DNA from: Rhizobium sp. BT03
Lineage (GTDB): Bacteria; Pseudomonadota; Alphaproteobacteria; Rhizobiales; Rhizobiaceae
Direction of reading: 5' to 3'
NCBI RefSeq assembly: GCF_030053155.1
Contig: NZ_CP125640.1
Span: 186,001-250,000, forward strand
DNA: 64,000 nucleotides
Part shown: positions 8,391 to 17,624 of the stretch, one piece after another
Numbering within the stretch: the first letter of the stretch is position 1
How the letters are laid out: each line of letters begins with the position of its first letter
The notes under the pieces: generated by a model
What the model saw: the letters and a program-made list of their open reading frames with translations, nothing else
What the model was told of the DNA's origin: nothing
The model's database searches: none
Position numbers and translations under genes: made by a program

Positions 8391-9485
8391 TCACTGCTGC
8401 TGCGGCTGCGGGCCAGGCGCGGCAGGATTGGCAAGATCGATCGAGCCCTGGTCGCCGGCCAGAAACTGCGGGCCGACCTGGCGGACCTTGTTCTGCGTGG
8501 GGTCGTAGGGGCGCTCCGGCACCGATGGCTGCGGCGCGGCTGATGTCGCGGCGGCCTTCACTGGCGGATTGGTGCGGATGGTGGTGATCGAGCCCTGCTG
8601 CGGCGGTTGGCTTACCGCCTGCTTGCCGCGCATCTCGTCGTAATAGGCGGTGAGATTGCAGGCGCAGGCGTTCTTTTCACCGGGCGCGCGGTTTTTGTAG
8701 GCGAAGGCGTTCTTCATGGCGCTGTAGGGCGTGCCGGTTGCGACCGAGATCATGTTCGAGGCTTCCGTGCTCGTCACCTCGCGATAGAAGAGTTCGGTCT
8801 CGATGCCGGGGCACATCTTGGCACAGGTCTCAGCGTCGCGGCCGAAATCGACCGAGGTGGCGTTCGAGCTGATCGGGAAGAAACCGCCATCGCAGCTGCG
8901 CACGCACATGGTGCTGACCGGCGACAGCATCTCGGCCCGCGGCAGGCCGTAGCGCGGATCGGCCTCCTCACCGCCGCCGAGCGGAATGAAGGTATCGGAA
9001 CGCATTGCCTGCTCCTCGACGCTCGGGGCAGGCTCGTCGGCGCTGCGATCGCTCGGCGCATAGAAATTCTCGCTGTTGCAGCCGTTGCTGTCGAGCGCGG
9101 CCATCAGTTCGCGGCGGTCGCCATCGGCGCCGTTCCGGCCGGTCAGCTCGTTGCGGCGGTCCTGGAGATAAGCCATATTGTCGATCATCCGGCCTTCGGC
9201 CTGCGAGAGCTCGGCGCAATAATCGGCATTCTCGCCGCCGATCACCACCATGCTGCCCGAGGTGCAGCCGTAACTGCGCAGGTCGTTGCGAACCTTGCGC
9301 AGCTCGAGGTTCTGCTCGGCCATGGCGCTGGCATATTGGCGCGCTTCCGGGCCGTTGCCATTGCCGATCGATCGCGGCAGGTCGGCGAGACGGCCGCGCA
9401 GGTCCTCGCAGATGGCACTGGTCTGCGCGGCTGCGGGCGCTGCGAAGGCGAGGAGAAGGGCGAGAGACAGGTTTCGGCGTTTCAC
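8391..9485 (-). CDS. secreted DUF2865 domain protein
   Basis: The 364-residue protein starts with a signal peptide (VKRRNLSLALLLAFAAPAAAQ). The start is the GTG at 9485 preceded by CGGGACG; upstream in-frame sequence is not protein-like. A Cys-rich middle (CVRSCDGGFFPISSN, CAKMCPG, ACACNLTAYY) matches the DUF2865 family found in rhizobia, where CxRxCDGxxFP is the hallmark. The C-terminus is Pro/Gln-rich and ends in a QQQ tail. The N-terminal third is helical and resembles other periplasmic coiled-coil proteins. The function is unknown; a cell-envelope role is only a guess. It converges on bluB with 5 bases between. Confidence 0.8.
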   Translation of the reverse strand: MKRRNLSLALLLAFAAPAAAQTSAICEDLRGRLADLPRSIGNGNGPEARQYASAMAEQNLELRKVRNDLRSYGCTSGSMVVIGGENADYCAELSQAEGRMIDNMAYLQDRRNELTGRNGADGDRRELMAALDSNGCNSENFYAPSDRSADEPAPSVEEQAMRSDTFIPLGGGEEADPRYGLPRAEMLSPVSTMCVRSCDGGFFPISSNATSVDFGRDAETCAKMCPGIETELFYREVTSTEASNMISVATGTPYSAMKNAFAYKNRAPGEKNACACNLTAYYDEMRGKQAVSQPPQQGSITTIRTNPPVKAAATSAAPQPSVPERPYDPTQNKVRQVGPQFLAGDQGSIDLANPAAPGPQPQQQ

Positions 9486-9639
9486 GGCGTCGTCCCGGAA
9501 TGAGCAAACGGTCGGTGGGTCGAATGCGACTTCAATCGGCCGCGCGTTTTCCCTTAACGGATTTCTCTTAATAAGCTCAGAGAAAATATTAGCGTATTTT
9601 CGTGATCTTATCCAGCAATCGCCAGAGACGCGGGTGAAA

Positions 9640-10170
9640 ATGACAGGCATCCCCGACGAGATCCGATCCTTTGCGCCGACACTAGGCGTAGCGGAAGCGC
9701 GACATGGCCTTCACCTCTTCACAGACGGTTGTTATGAGCCCGTTTCCGGGCATGGAGGCTGGTCGTTTGTCGTTTATCGCGATGGGGTGGAAATCGCCTC
9801 CGACTTCGGTGGCGTCGACGATTCCAGCAATAATTCCATGGAATTGACCGCCGTTCTCAGGGCCGCGATGTGGGTCAACAGCCAACCGACCGGCGAACCC
9901 GCGACCATCTGGTCCGACTCCGTCTATGCCGTCAAAGGCTGCAACGGCAGGCGACATATCTGGAGAAACAACGGCTGGAAGAAAAGCAGCCCGAATGGGC
10001 AGGGGCGAAGGCGAATGATCGACAATGCGGACCTCTGGAAAGCCGTCGATCTTCAGCTGTCTCAAAACGCCCAGATGACCATTGCCTGGTGCAAGGGGCA
10101 TTCGGGGATTGCCGGCAACGAGCGCGCGGACGCGCTCGCCGATAGAGGACGCCTGTCGATCCGGGGCTGA
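9640..10170 (+). CDS. rnhA: ribonuclease HI
   Basis: It cleaves the RNA strand of RNA-DNA hybrids (primer removal, R-loops). The 176-residue protein carries the catalytic set Asp29 (FTDG), Glu68 (MELTA), Asp93 (WSDS) and Asp164 (NERAD) with His154 (KGHSG), and a basic protrusion around residues 103-125. The ATG at 9640 is preceded by a weak purine stretch; a GTG two codons upstream is possible. Residues 1-24 before the RNase H fold are a short extension. It converges on maeB. Many rhizobia also have a canonical rnhA elsewhere, so this may be a paralogue. Confidence 0.9.
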   Translation: MTGIPDEIRSFAPTLGVAEARHGLHLFTDGCYEPVSGHGGWSFVVYRDGVEIASDFGGVDDSSNNSMELTAVLRAAMWVNSQPTGEPATIWSDSVYAVKGCNGRRHIWRNNGWKKSSPNGQGRRRMIDNADLWKAVDLQLSQNAQMTIAWCKGHSGIAGNERADALADRGRLSIRG

Positions 10171-10216
10171 TACGGCGCTGGCCGGTTTCCGGCGTCGTTG
10201 CTCGGCCGCAACCGGC

Positions 10217-12529
10217 TTACGCCGGCTGCGATGCCTCGACGACGGCGAGGGCCGCCATGTTGACGACGCCCCGGGACGTGACCGAGGGGGCGAGGATATG
10301 GGCGGGCAGGGCGGTGCCGAGCAGGATCGGGCCGACATGCAGGCCGTCGGTCATCGATTTGACCACACCGAGCGTGATGTTGGCGGCGTCGAGGTTCGGG
10401 AAGACCAGCAGGTTCGCCTCGTCATGCAGTGTCGTATCCGGCATGACGCGTTTGCGCAGCGCTTCGGTGATGGCGCTTTCGCCGTGCATTTCGCCGTCGA
10501 CTTCGAGATCGGGGGCAGTCTCGCGCACGAGCTGCAGGGCATTGCGCATCTTCGTCGCGCTCTCGGATTCGCGCGAGCCGAAGTTGGAATGCGAGACGAG
10601 GGCAGCGCGCGGGGTGATGCCGAAACGGCGAATTTCCTCGGCCGCCAGCACCGTTGCCTCGGCAACCTCCTCGGCGCTCGGATTGAAGGTGACGTAGGTG
10701 TCGGTGAAGAAGGTGGCGCCGCGCTGCGAGATCATCAGGCTGAGGGCGGAGAAATCGCGGACATTCTTGCGCTTGCCGATGATCTGGCGGACGTCGCGCA
10801 GATGCTTTTCATAGCGGCCTTCCAGACCGCAGATCAGCGCATCGGCCTCGCCGCGGCGCAGCGCCAGCGCGCCGATGACGGTGGTATTGGTACGCACGAT
10901 GGTGCGGGCAGCTTCCGGGATGACGCCGCGGCGGCCGACGAGGGAAAAATAGAGATCGACATATTCGCGGAAGCGCGGATCGTCCTCAGGATTGATGACC
11001 TCGAAATCCTGCAGCGGCCGGATACGCAGGCCGTAGCGTTTGAGGCGCGTCTCGATGACCTGCGGGCGGCCGATCAGGATCGGGTCGGCAAGGCCTTCCT
11101 CCAGCAGCACCTGGGCGGCGCGCAGCACACGTTCGTCTTCGCCTTCGGAGAAGATGACGCGCTTGCGCTCTGCTGCCTTGGCCGCAGCGAAGATCGGCTT
11201 CATGACGAAGCCGGAGCGGAAGACGAAGCGGTTCAACTGGTCGAGATAGGCGTCGAAATCCTGGATCGGGCGGCGCGCCACGCCGCTCTGTTCGGCGGCC
11301 CTGGCAACGGCAGGTGCGATACGCAGGATGAGGCGCGGATCGAAGGGCGAGGGGATCAGGTAATCCGGGCCGAAGACCGGGGTTTCGCCGGAATAGGCGC
11401 GGGCGGCGACATCGGACGGTTCTTCGCGGGCAAGCGAGGCAATGGCGCGCACCGCGGCCATCTTCATTTCCTCATTGATCGTCTCGGCGCCGCAATCGAG
11501 CGCGCCGCGGAAGATATAGGGGAAGCAGAGGACGTTGTTGACCTGGTTGGCGAAATCCGAACGGCCGGTGCAGATCATCGCGTCGGGGCGGGCGGCACGG
11601 GCGAGATCCGGCATGATTTCGGGCGTCGGATTGGCGAGCGCCATGATCAGCGGCTTGTCGGCCATCTGGGCCAGCAGCTCCGGCTTCAGCACGCCGGCGG
11701 CCGACAGGCCGAGGAAGACATCGGCGCCGCCGATATTTTCGGCGAGCGTGCGCGTGTCGCTCTTCTGGGCATAGACGGATTTCCATTCGTCCATCAGCTC
11801 GGTGCGGCCCTCATAAACGAGGCCTTCGAGATCGTGGACCCAGATATTTTCGCGTTTTGCTCCGAGCGTCACCAGCAGGTTGAGGCAGGCAAGGGCGGCC
11901 GCCCCCGCGCCGGAGGCGACGATCTTGACGTTCTCGATCGCTTTGCCTGCGAGTTCCAGCCCGTTCAGGATCGCGGCGGCGACGATGATCGCCGTGCCGT
12001 GCTGGTCGTCGTGAAAAACCGGGATCTTCATCTTCTCGCGCAGGCGCCGCTCGACCTCGAAACATTCCGGCGCCTTGATGTCTTCGAGATTGATGCCGCC
12101 GAAGGTCGGCTCCAGCGAGCTGACGGTCGAGACCATCTGCTCGACGCTTGCCGCGTCGATCTCGATATCGAAGACATCGATGCCGGCAAATTTCTTGAAG
12201 AGCACGGCCTTGCCCTCCATCACCGGCTTCGAGGCCAGCGGGCCGATATTGCCGAGGCCGAGCACGGCGGTGCCGTTGGAGATGACGGCGACGAGATTGG
12301 CGCGCGAGGTATATTCAGCCGCCATCTCAGGATTGTCGCGGATGGCAAGGCAAGGGGCGGCAACGCCTGGCGAATAGGCGAGCGCCAGGTCGCGCTGGTT
12401 GCCGAGCGGCTTGGTTGCCTGGATCTCCAGCTTGCCGGGGCGGGGATAGCGGTGGAAGAACAGCGCCTGTTCGTCGAGATCGCCGCTCGTCAGGTTCTTT
12501 TCCGTCTTGGATTTATCCTGGTGATCCAT
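10217..12529 (-). CDS. maeB: NADP-dependent malic enzyme (malic/phosphotransacetylase fusion)
   Basis: It decarboxylates malate to pyruvate with NADP. The 770-residue length fits the two-domain rhizobial Tme/MaeB type. The N-terminal malic enzyme part (about 1-430) has SPGVAAPC, the metal/substrate segment [11 protein letters not shown] and the nucleotide-binding GAGAAALAC; the C-terminal part (about 440-770) is phosphotransacetylase-like ([19 protein letters not shown]) and is thought to be regulatory. ATG 12529 has GGAGG 6 bases upstream. It is monocistronic and divergent from an FAD oxidase across a repeat-containing gap. The DME (NAD) paralogue is not in the window. Confidence 0.96.
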   Translation of the reverse strand: MDHQDKSKTEKNLTSGDLDEQALFFHRYPRPGKLEIQATKPLGNQRDLALAYSPGVAAPCLAIRDNPEMAAEYTSRANLVAVISNGTAVLGLGNIGPLASKPVMEGKAVLFKKFAGIDVFDIEIDAASVEQMVSTVSSLEPTFGGINLEDIKAPECFEVERRLREKMKIPVFHDDQHGTAIIVAAAILNGLELAGKAIENVKIVASGAGAAALACLNLLVTLGAKRENIWVHDLEGLVYEGRTELMDEWKSVYAQKSDTRTLAENIGGADVFLGLSAAGVLKPELLAQMADKPLIMALANPTPEIMPDLARAARPDAMICTGRSDFANQVNNVLCFPYIFRGALDCGAETINEEMKMAAVRAIASLAREEPSDVAARAYSGETPVFGPDYLIPSPFDPRLILRIAPAVARAAEQSGVARRPIQDFDAYLDQLNRFVFRSGFVMKPIFAAAKAAERKRVIFSEGEDERVLRAAQVLLEEGLADPILIGRPQVIETRLKRYGLRIRPLQDFEVINPEDDPRFREYVDLYFSLVGRRGVIPEAARTIVRTNTTVIGALALRRGEADALICGLEGRYEKHLRDVRQIIGKRKNVRDFSALSLMISQRGATFFTDTYVTFNPSAEEVAEATVLAAEEIRRFGITPRAALVSHSNFGSRESESATKMRNALQLVRETAPDLEVDGEMHGESAITEALRKRVMPDTTLHDEANLLVFPNLDAANITLGVVKSMTDGLHVGPILLGTALPAHILAPSVTSRGVVNMAALAVVEASQPA

Positions 12530-12633
12530 TGCCGCCTCCGTGCACGTCTTTTTCTGGAGTTCCCTCCATACATCAATCGGATACGGGCGACAGTATGGAA
12601 ATGGGGGATGGGCGAAGTTTTCGCGAGGACTAG

Positions 12634-12840
12634 ATTGTGCCGTGGGGTTACCCCCCCTCTGCCCTGCCGGGCATCTCCCCCACAAGGAGGGAGATCGGCA
12701 GGAGGCTCGATCATCGCTCCCTCTCTACTGGATCGGCGTATTTGTGTGGTCGTTGTTTGAGCGAGCCATCGCGCCCCATCCAATCTCCCCACCTGTGGGG
12801 GAGATGCCCGGCAGGGCAGAGGGGGTATCCACGGCACACC
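12634..12840. repeat. inverted pair of a second RIME-like element
   Basis: Two ~65-bp copies in opposite orientation: GTGCCGTGGGGTTACC...CCCTGCCGGGCATCTCCCCC at 12637-12700 and GGGGGAGATGCCCGGCAGGGCAGAGGGGG...CACGGCAC at about 12780-12838. The same element occurs as a pair at 49269-49470. Each unit holds an internal GGGGGAGAT/ATCTCCCC hairpin. It fills most of the 445-bp gap between maeB and the oxidase gene. Confidence 0.75.
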
Positions 12841-12974
12841 CAATGCGTTCCTTGCGTGGAGTCTCATCGCGGCGGAAGCAACTAGCTAATCCTTTTGGAA
12901 AACTTGTTTGGCGATCATCGCAGGCGCAATATGCCGCCGCGACGGTGCGGGGCGCCGGTCATATGGAGGAAATC

Positions 12975-14414
12975 ATGGACAATTTGAACCTGACGACCCT
13001 GCAAAAGGGGCAGACGATGGTCAATGACGTGGCCATCGATGCGTTTGCCGCCGGATTTCGCGGCAGTCTCCTGACCAGCACAGATATGGACTATAACGAG
13101 GCGCGGGCGATCTGGAATGCGATGATCGACCGCCGGCCCGGGCTTATCGCGCGTTGTGCCGGTGCTGCCGATGTCGTGCGCGCCGTGCGGTTTGCGCGCG
13201 ACAACAATCTGCTCGTTTCGGTGCGCGGCGGCGGCCACGGCATTGCCGGCAACGCCGTCTGCGAGGGCGGCGTCGTCATCGACCTGTCGGCGATGAAATC
13301 GGTGCGGGTCGATCCGGAGACGCGCCGCGCCAGGATCGAGCCGGGCGCAACGCTTGCCGATATCGACCAGGAAACGCTGGCCTTCGGTCTGGTGCTGCCG
13401 ACCGGCATCAATTCCACGACCGGCATCGCCGGCCTGACGCTCGGCGGCGGCTTCGGCTGGCTGACCCGCAAATTCGGGTTGACGCTCGACAATCTGGTCT
13501 CGGTCGATGTGGTGACGGCCGATGGCGAGCTGGTCAAGGCGAGCGAGACGGAAAGGCCGGACCTCTTCTGGGCATTGCGCGGCGGCGGCGGCAATTTCGG
13601 CGTCGTCACCTCCTTCGAGTTCCAGCTCAACCCGCTCAAGACAGAGGTTCTCGCCGGGCTGGTGGTGCATCCCTTTGCCGATGCGGAGAAAGTGCTGCAG
13701 GAATATCGGCAGGCGCTGGAAGCGGCACCCGATGAACTGACCTGCTGGGTGGTGATGCGCCAGGCGCCGCCGCTGCCGTTCCTGCCGGCCGAGTGGCACG
13801 GCAAGGAGGTCGTGGTGCTTGCCATGTGCTATTGCGGAGACATTGCGGCCGGGGAAAAAGCGACGGAAAGATTGCGGGCGATCGGAAAACCGATTGCCGA
13901 TGTCGTCGGCCCGGTGCCGTTTACCGGCTGGCAGCAGGCATTCGATCCGCTGCTGACGCCCGGTGCGCGCAATTACTGGAAGAGCCAGGATTTCGCCTCG
14001 CTCTCGGATGCGACGATCGAGGTGCTGCTCAACGCCGTGCGCAAGCTGCCGGGACCGGAATGCGAGATATTCGTCGGCCATGTCGGCGGTGCGGCCGGCC
14101 GTATTCCCACCGAAGCCACCGCATTTCCGCAGCGCAGTTCGCATTTCGTCATGAACGTGCATGCGCGCTGGCGGGAGGCCGGGATGGATGCAAATTGCAC
14201 CGGCTGGGCGCGCGAACTTTTCGAGGCAACCAAGCCGCATGCCGTGGGAACCGCCTATATCAACTTCATGCCTGATGACGAGGCCGATCGGGTGGAAATG
14301 GCCTATGGCGCCAATTACGCCCGGCTTGCCGAAATCAAGCGGCGTTATGATCCTGACAATCTGTTCCGGATGAATCAGAACGTCAAACCGATGGCGGCTG
14401 TGCGGGCTGCGTGA
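12975..14414 (+). CDS. FAD-linked oxidoreductase, berberine-bridge-enzyme-like
   Basis: The 479-residue flavoprotein has an N-terminal FAD_binding_4 domain (about 45-215) and a C-terminal BBE motif (MAYGANYARLAEIKRRYDPDNLFRMNQN). RGGGHGIAGNAV holds the histidine that normally attaches FAD through the 8-alpha position. The second Cys of bicovalent members is not seen at LPTGINSTTGIAG, so attachment is probably through His only. Family members oxidise sugars, alcohols or alkaloid-like compounds; the substrate here is unknown. GGAGG precedes ATG 12975; another ATG at 12963 overlaps that ribosome site and is less likely. No signal peptide is seen. Confidence 0.88.
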   Translation: MDNLNLTTLQKGQTMVNDVAIDAFAAGFRGSLLTSTDMDYNEARAIWNAMIDRRPGLIARCAGAADVVRAVRFARDNNLLVSVRGGGHGIAGNAVCEGGVVIDLSAMKSVRVDPETRRARIEPGATLADIDQETLAFGLVLPTGINSTTGIAGLTLGGGFGWLTRKFGLTLDNLVSVDVVTADGELVKASETERPDLFWALRGGGGNFGVVTSFEFQLNPLKTEVLAGLVVHPFADAEKVLQEYRQALEAAPDELTCWVVMRQAPPLPFLPAEWHGKEVVVLAMCYCGDIAAGEKATERLRAIGKPIADVVGPVPFTGWQQAFDPLLTPGARNYWKSQDFASLSDATIEVLLNAVRKLPGPECEIFVGHVGGAAGRIPTEATAFPQRSSHFVMNVHARWREAGMDANCTGWARELFEATKPHAVGTAYINFMPDDEADRVEMAYGANYARLAEIKRRYDPDNLFRMNQNVKPMAAVRAA

Positions 14415-14435
14415 GGGGACCGAAACGGAACTTGG

Positions 14436-14464
14436 CTGCACCCCTCCCGACAAGGGAGGGGCTT
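14436..14464. terminator. hairpin between convergent genes
   Basis: CCCCTCCC (14440-14447) pairs with GGGAGGGG (14454-14461) between the oxidase gene and the convergent histidine phosphatase gene, a possible bidirectional terminator. It is also similar to short rhizobial palindromes. Confidence 0.5.
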
Positions 14465-14505
14465 GATGCTGCTGACGATGCTTTGCATTCGTCCCTTTGT
14501 GGGGT

Positions 14506-15255
14506 CTATCCCTCAGGCTTCGGCGTGATCGTCACGTCGGCGCCATAGGCATCGCGAAGTTCATTTTCCTGTCCCGGCTGCCGGTCGGCCGCCTGATGCA
14601 GCAGGATCGACTCGTATCCTTGCGAGCGCGACCCCTCGATCAGTGTGATATCGGCATTGCCGGGATTGTCGGAACGTTCGAACCATTCGACGGGGCGGTG
14701 CAGAAAATTCATTTCGACCGCCCGGTTGGTGACGCCGTGGCCGACGATGACGACGTTGTGGCTGCTGTTTTCGGCGTCGCGCATGACGGTCTGCAGGAAG
14801 AGGCGCACCCGCTGGGCCACATCCGCCCGGCTCTCGCCATCCGGCGGCCGTGCGTAGAACTTGCCGCTATTGCTGCGCAGCCTCGCCCATTTTTCGAATT
14901 CCTCGGGAAACTTCTGCTTCTGTTCGGCGTGGTCATAAATTTCGGTGAAGAGGCCGAAATCCTGCTCGCGCAGCAGGTAATCCTCCCTGATATCGCCGAC
15001 AACACCTTCCGGCAGGGCTGTGAGCAACGCATCCTTGCTCTGCCGTGTCCTGAGGAATGGTGAGTACCAGATCTGCAGCTTGCCGAAATCGGCGCTTGGC
15101 AATGCCTTCAGATAGGCGGCGATGGCGCCGCCGGCTTCGACCGCCTGGCGGTGGCCCCACTCAGTCAGCGGCACGTTGTGATCGCCGAATTGGCGATAGG
15201 CCTGTTCGTTGAGGTTGCCGAGAGATTCGCCGTGGCGAACGAGAAAGAGGCGCAT
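14506..15255 (-). CDS. histidine phosphatase family protein (phosphoglycerate mutase-like)
   Basis: The 249-residue protein begins MRLFLVRHGESLGN, the RHG motif with the phospho-accepting His8. It continues with the family pattern LTEWGHRQA, YSPFLRTRQS and the second His in VIVGHGVTNRAV. The insert RPPDGESRADVAQRV contains the proton-donor Glu region. It is longer than SixA-type phosphatases and lacks features of glycolytic dPGM, so a broad-specificity or sugar-phosphate phosphatase is more likely. ATG 15255 was chosen because upstream in-frame sequence precedes the RHG motif unusually far. It is divergent from the metallophosphoesterase gene. Confidence 0.85.
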   Translation of the reverse strand: MRLFLVRHGESLGNLNEQAYRQFGDHNVPLTEWGHRQAVEAGGAIAAYLKALPSADFGKLQIWYSPFLRTRQSKDALLTALPEGVVGDIREDYLLREQDFGLFTEIYDHAEQKQKFPEEFEKWARLRSNSGKFYARPPDGESRADVAQRVRLFLQTVMRDAENSSHNVVIVGHGVTNRAVEMNFLHRPVEWFERSDNPGNADITLIEGSRSQGYESILLHQAADRQPGQENELRDAYGADVTITPKPEG

Positions 15256-15398
15256 CAGCCATCCCGCAGTGTCGGATCTGGAATCGCCGCCATCATGAAC
15301 GTGCCCAATGGAGAGGGCAACATCGCCACCGCGCCGGCTTTTCCCCGGTTTGTCATCTTCCTGAAACACGAGTCTGGTTTTGGAAGGTGAGATGAAAG

Positions 15399-16241
15399 AT
15401 GGGGCATGAGCGAAAGCTCGTGATAGACATGATGGAACCCAGACATTTCCGCACGCTCTTCATTTCCGATGTCCATCTCGGCTCGAAGGCCGCGAAGGCT
15501 GATTTTCTCCTGGATTTCCTGCGCCACCACGAGGCCGATACGATCGTGCTGGTCGGCGACATCGTCGACGGCTGGCGCCTGAAGCGCAGCTGGTACTGGC
15601 CGCAGGTCTGCAACGACGTGGTCCAGAAGCTGTTGCGCAAGGCGCGTAAAGGCACGCGCGTCGTTTATATTCCCGGCAATCACGACGAATTCCTGCGCGA
15701 CTTTCCGGGCATGCATTTCGGCGGTATCGAGGTGGTCGACCGCATGATGCATGACGGCGCCGACGGCAAGAAATATCTGATCCTGCACGGCGACGAATTC
15801 GACGTCGTCGTCCGCAACGCCCGTCTGCTCGCCTATCTCGGCGACTGGGCCTACGATACGGCGATCCGCATCAACATCCTGCTGGCGGCCGTGCGCCGCC
15901 GCCTCGGCATGCCATACTGGTCGTTCTCGGCCTGGGCAAAGCTGCAGGTCAAACATGCCGTCAACTTCATCGGCGAGTTCGAGCGCGTCGTGGCAGAGGA
16001 AGCCCGCAAAAGCGGCGCCGACGGCGTGATCTGCGGACACATCCACCATGCCATCATCCAGGACATGGACGGCATCCGCTACATCAATACGGGCGATTGG
16101 GTGGAAAGCTGCACGGCGGTCGCCGAGCATGAGGACGGCACTTTCGAACTGATCACCTGGCGGGCGCTCGCCAGCAGCGTGCCGGCGCTTGCCGCCATCG
16201 AAATGCGCGACGAAGGCGAACTGGCTCCGCAAGCGGCCTGA
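15399..16241 (+). CDS. metallophosphoesterase, UDP-2,3-diacylglucosamine diphosphatase-like
   Basis: The 280-residue protein shows the calcineurin-like metal motifs SDVHLG (D24, H26), GDIVDG (54-59), GNHD (93-96), LHGDEFD and GHIHHA. The spacing, and a helical insert between LHGDEFD and GHIHHA (YDTAIRINILLAAVRRRLG), match LpxH-like UDP-2,3-diacylglucosamine hydrolases of lipid A synthesis. Alphaproteobacteria usually use LpxI for that step, so a different lipid or nucleotide substrate is possible. ATG 15399 has GGAAGG upstream; an internal ATG at 15429 is an alternative start. It stands alone between divergent and tandem neighbours. Confidence 0.85.
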   Translation: MGHERKLVIDMMEPRHFRTLFISDVHLGSKAAKADFLLDFLRHHEADTIVLVGDIVDGWRLKRSWYWPQVCNDVVQKLLRKARKGTRVVYIPGNHDEFLRDFPGMHFGGIEVVDRMMHDGADGKKYLILHGDEFDVVVRNARLLAYLGDWAYDTAIRINILLAAVRRRLGMPYWSFSAWAKLQVKHAVNFIGEFERVVAEEARKSGADGVICGHIHHAIIQDMDGIRYINTGDWVESCTAVAEHEDGTFELITWRALASSVPALAAIEMRDEGELAPQAA

Positions 16242-16406
16242 TTTCGGCGTCGGCGCGTCGGCGCCGGCGCTCCCATTGATTTAGCCGTTACCGTCAGGCG
16301 ACAGGCCCTATTTATTTTCTAAAACGTTTCAGGAGGGCTATTTCTCGCAATAGTCGCCTCCAGGGTGGTGTGTTAGGACAACGACCAGTTTCCTTCAGGT
16401 CCACCG

Positions 16407-17624
16407 ATGATTCCCGCTCAACATTCCCCGAGTGAGGGAGCGCCGCCGCGCTTCCGGTTGCTCAGCGCGCTTTCTTATTGCGCGCCGCTGCTCGTCAACG
16501 GCATCGTTCTGCCGTTCTTTCCCGTCTGGCTCGCGACCCACAGCTTCAGCGACCACGAGATCGGCATTATCCTTGCCATACCGATGGTGGTTCGCGTGCT
16601 GGTGGCGCCTGTCGTCGCCATGATCGCCGACCGTCTGAAGGAGCGCGCCGACGTGCTGCTCTGGTCGGGCGGCCTGTCGCTGCTGACGGCGATCGCGCTC
16701 TTCTGGACGACGAGTTTCTGGCCGGTGACGATCGTCTATGCGCTGCAGGGCGCCACCTTCGCGCCCTATGTGCCCGTCGTCGAATCGATCGTCATCTCGG
16801 GCGTGCGCCGCTGGGGGCTCGATTACGGCTCGATGCGCGTCTGGGGCTCGATTGCCTTCATCGTCTCGACACTGGTCGGCGGCCAGCTGATCAGCCGGTG
16901 GGGCGGCGGCATGGTGCTTGATATCATGGTGTTCGGCTTTGCCATGACCGTTGTCATGGCGATTTTCTGCCCGCGCATCGGGCCGACACGGCGGCGCGGC
17001 CAGCCGATCAATATTCCGGCCGCCACCGGCAGCGGGCTGCGCGAGCCGCATTTGCTGCTGCTCTTGATCGGTGTCGCCATCCAGCAGTCGAGCCATGCGG
17101 TGCTCAACGCGTTTTCATCGATCTACTGGCATCATCTCGGTTTTTCCGGCACCGAGGTCGGCCTGCTCTGGAGCGCCGGCGTCGCTTCGGAGGTGACGGT
17201 GTTCTTCCTGTCGAAGCGTCTCAACCGGCGCTTCAACGCCTGGACCCTGATCCGCTTCGGCTGTGCCGTCAGCGTCTGCCGCTGGATCCTGTTCCCGATG
17301 AATACGGGTTTTGCCGGGTTTTTCCTGCTGCAATGTTTTCATGGCTTCACCTATGCCTTCGTGCACACAGGGGTGCAGCGGCGGATCATGGCGACGGTGC
17401 AGGAGACGCAGGAATCCTCGGCGCAGGGCGCCTATTTCTTCTATGTCGGCATGGCGATGGCGCTGATGACCCTGACGTCGGGTTATCTCTATGCCTGGCT
17501 CGGCGTCGTCAGCTACTACGTCATGGCGCTGGTCGCGTTCTGTGGCCTCGGCCTCGTCATCTCAGCCTATTACCTTCAGCCCCAGAGCATGCTTTCGGGC
17601 GGAAAGACCAGGGAAGCGGCATAG
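16407..17624 (+). CDS. MFS transporter (MFS_1-like, HcaT/LacY-type)
   Basis: The 405-residue membrane protein has about 12 hydrophobic segments. The N-terminal segment SALSYCAPLLVNGIVLPFFPVWLATHSFSDHEIGIILA resembles the family of 3-phenylpropionate/maltose-type symporters (MFS_1_like/PPP). RLNRRFNAWTLIRFGC marks the central repeat. The substrate is unknown. The start ATG at 16407 follows GGTCCACCG, a weak ribosome site. Its last 49 bases overlap the convergent epimerase gene, an arrangement that could couple their expression through antisense transcription. Confidence 0.85.
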   Translation: MIPAQHSPSEGAPPRFRLLSALSYCAPLLVNGIVLPFFPVWLATHSFSDHEIGIILAIPMVVRVLVAPVVAMIADRLKERADVLLWSGGLSLLTAIALFWTTSFWPVTIVYALQGATFAPYVPVVESIVISGVRRWGLDYGSMRVWGSIAFIVSTLVGGQLISRWGGGMVLDIMVFGFAMTVVMAIFCPRIGPTRRRGQPINIPAATGSGLREPHLLLLLIGVAIQQSSHAVLNAFSSIYWHHLGFSGTEVGLLWSAGVASEVTVFFLSKRLNRRFNAWTLIRFGCAVSVCRWILFPMNTGFAGFFLLQCFHGFTYAFVHTGVQRRIMATVQETQESSAQGAYFFYVGMAMALMTLTSGYLYAWLGVVSYYVMALVAFCGLGLVISAYYLQPQSMLSGGKTREAA

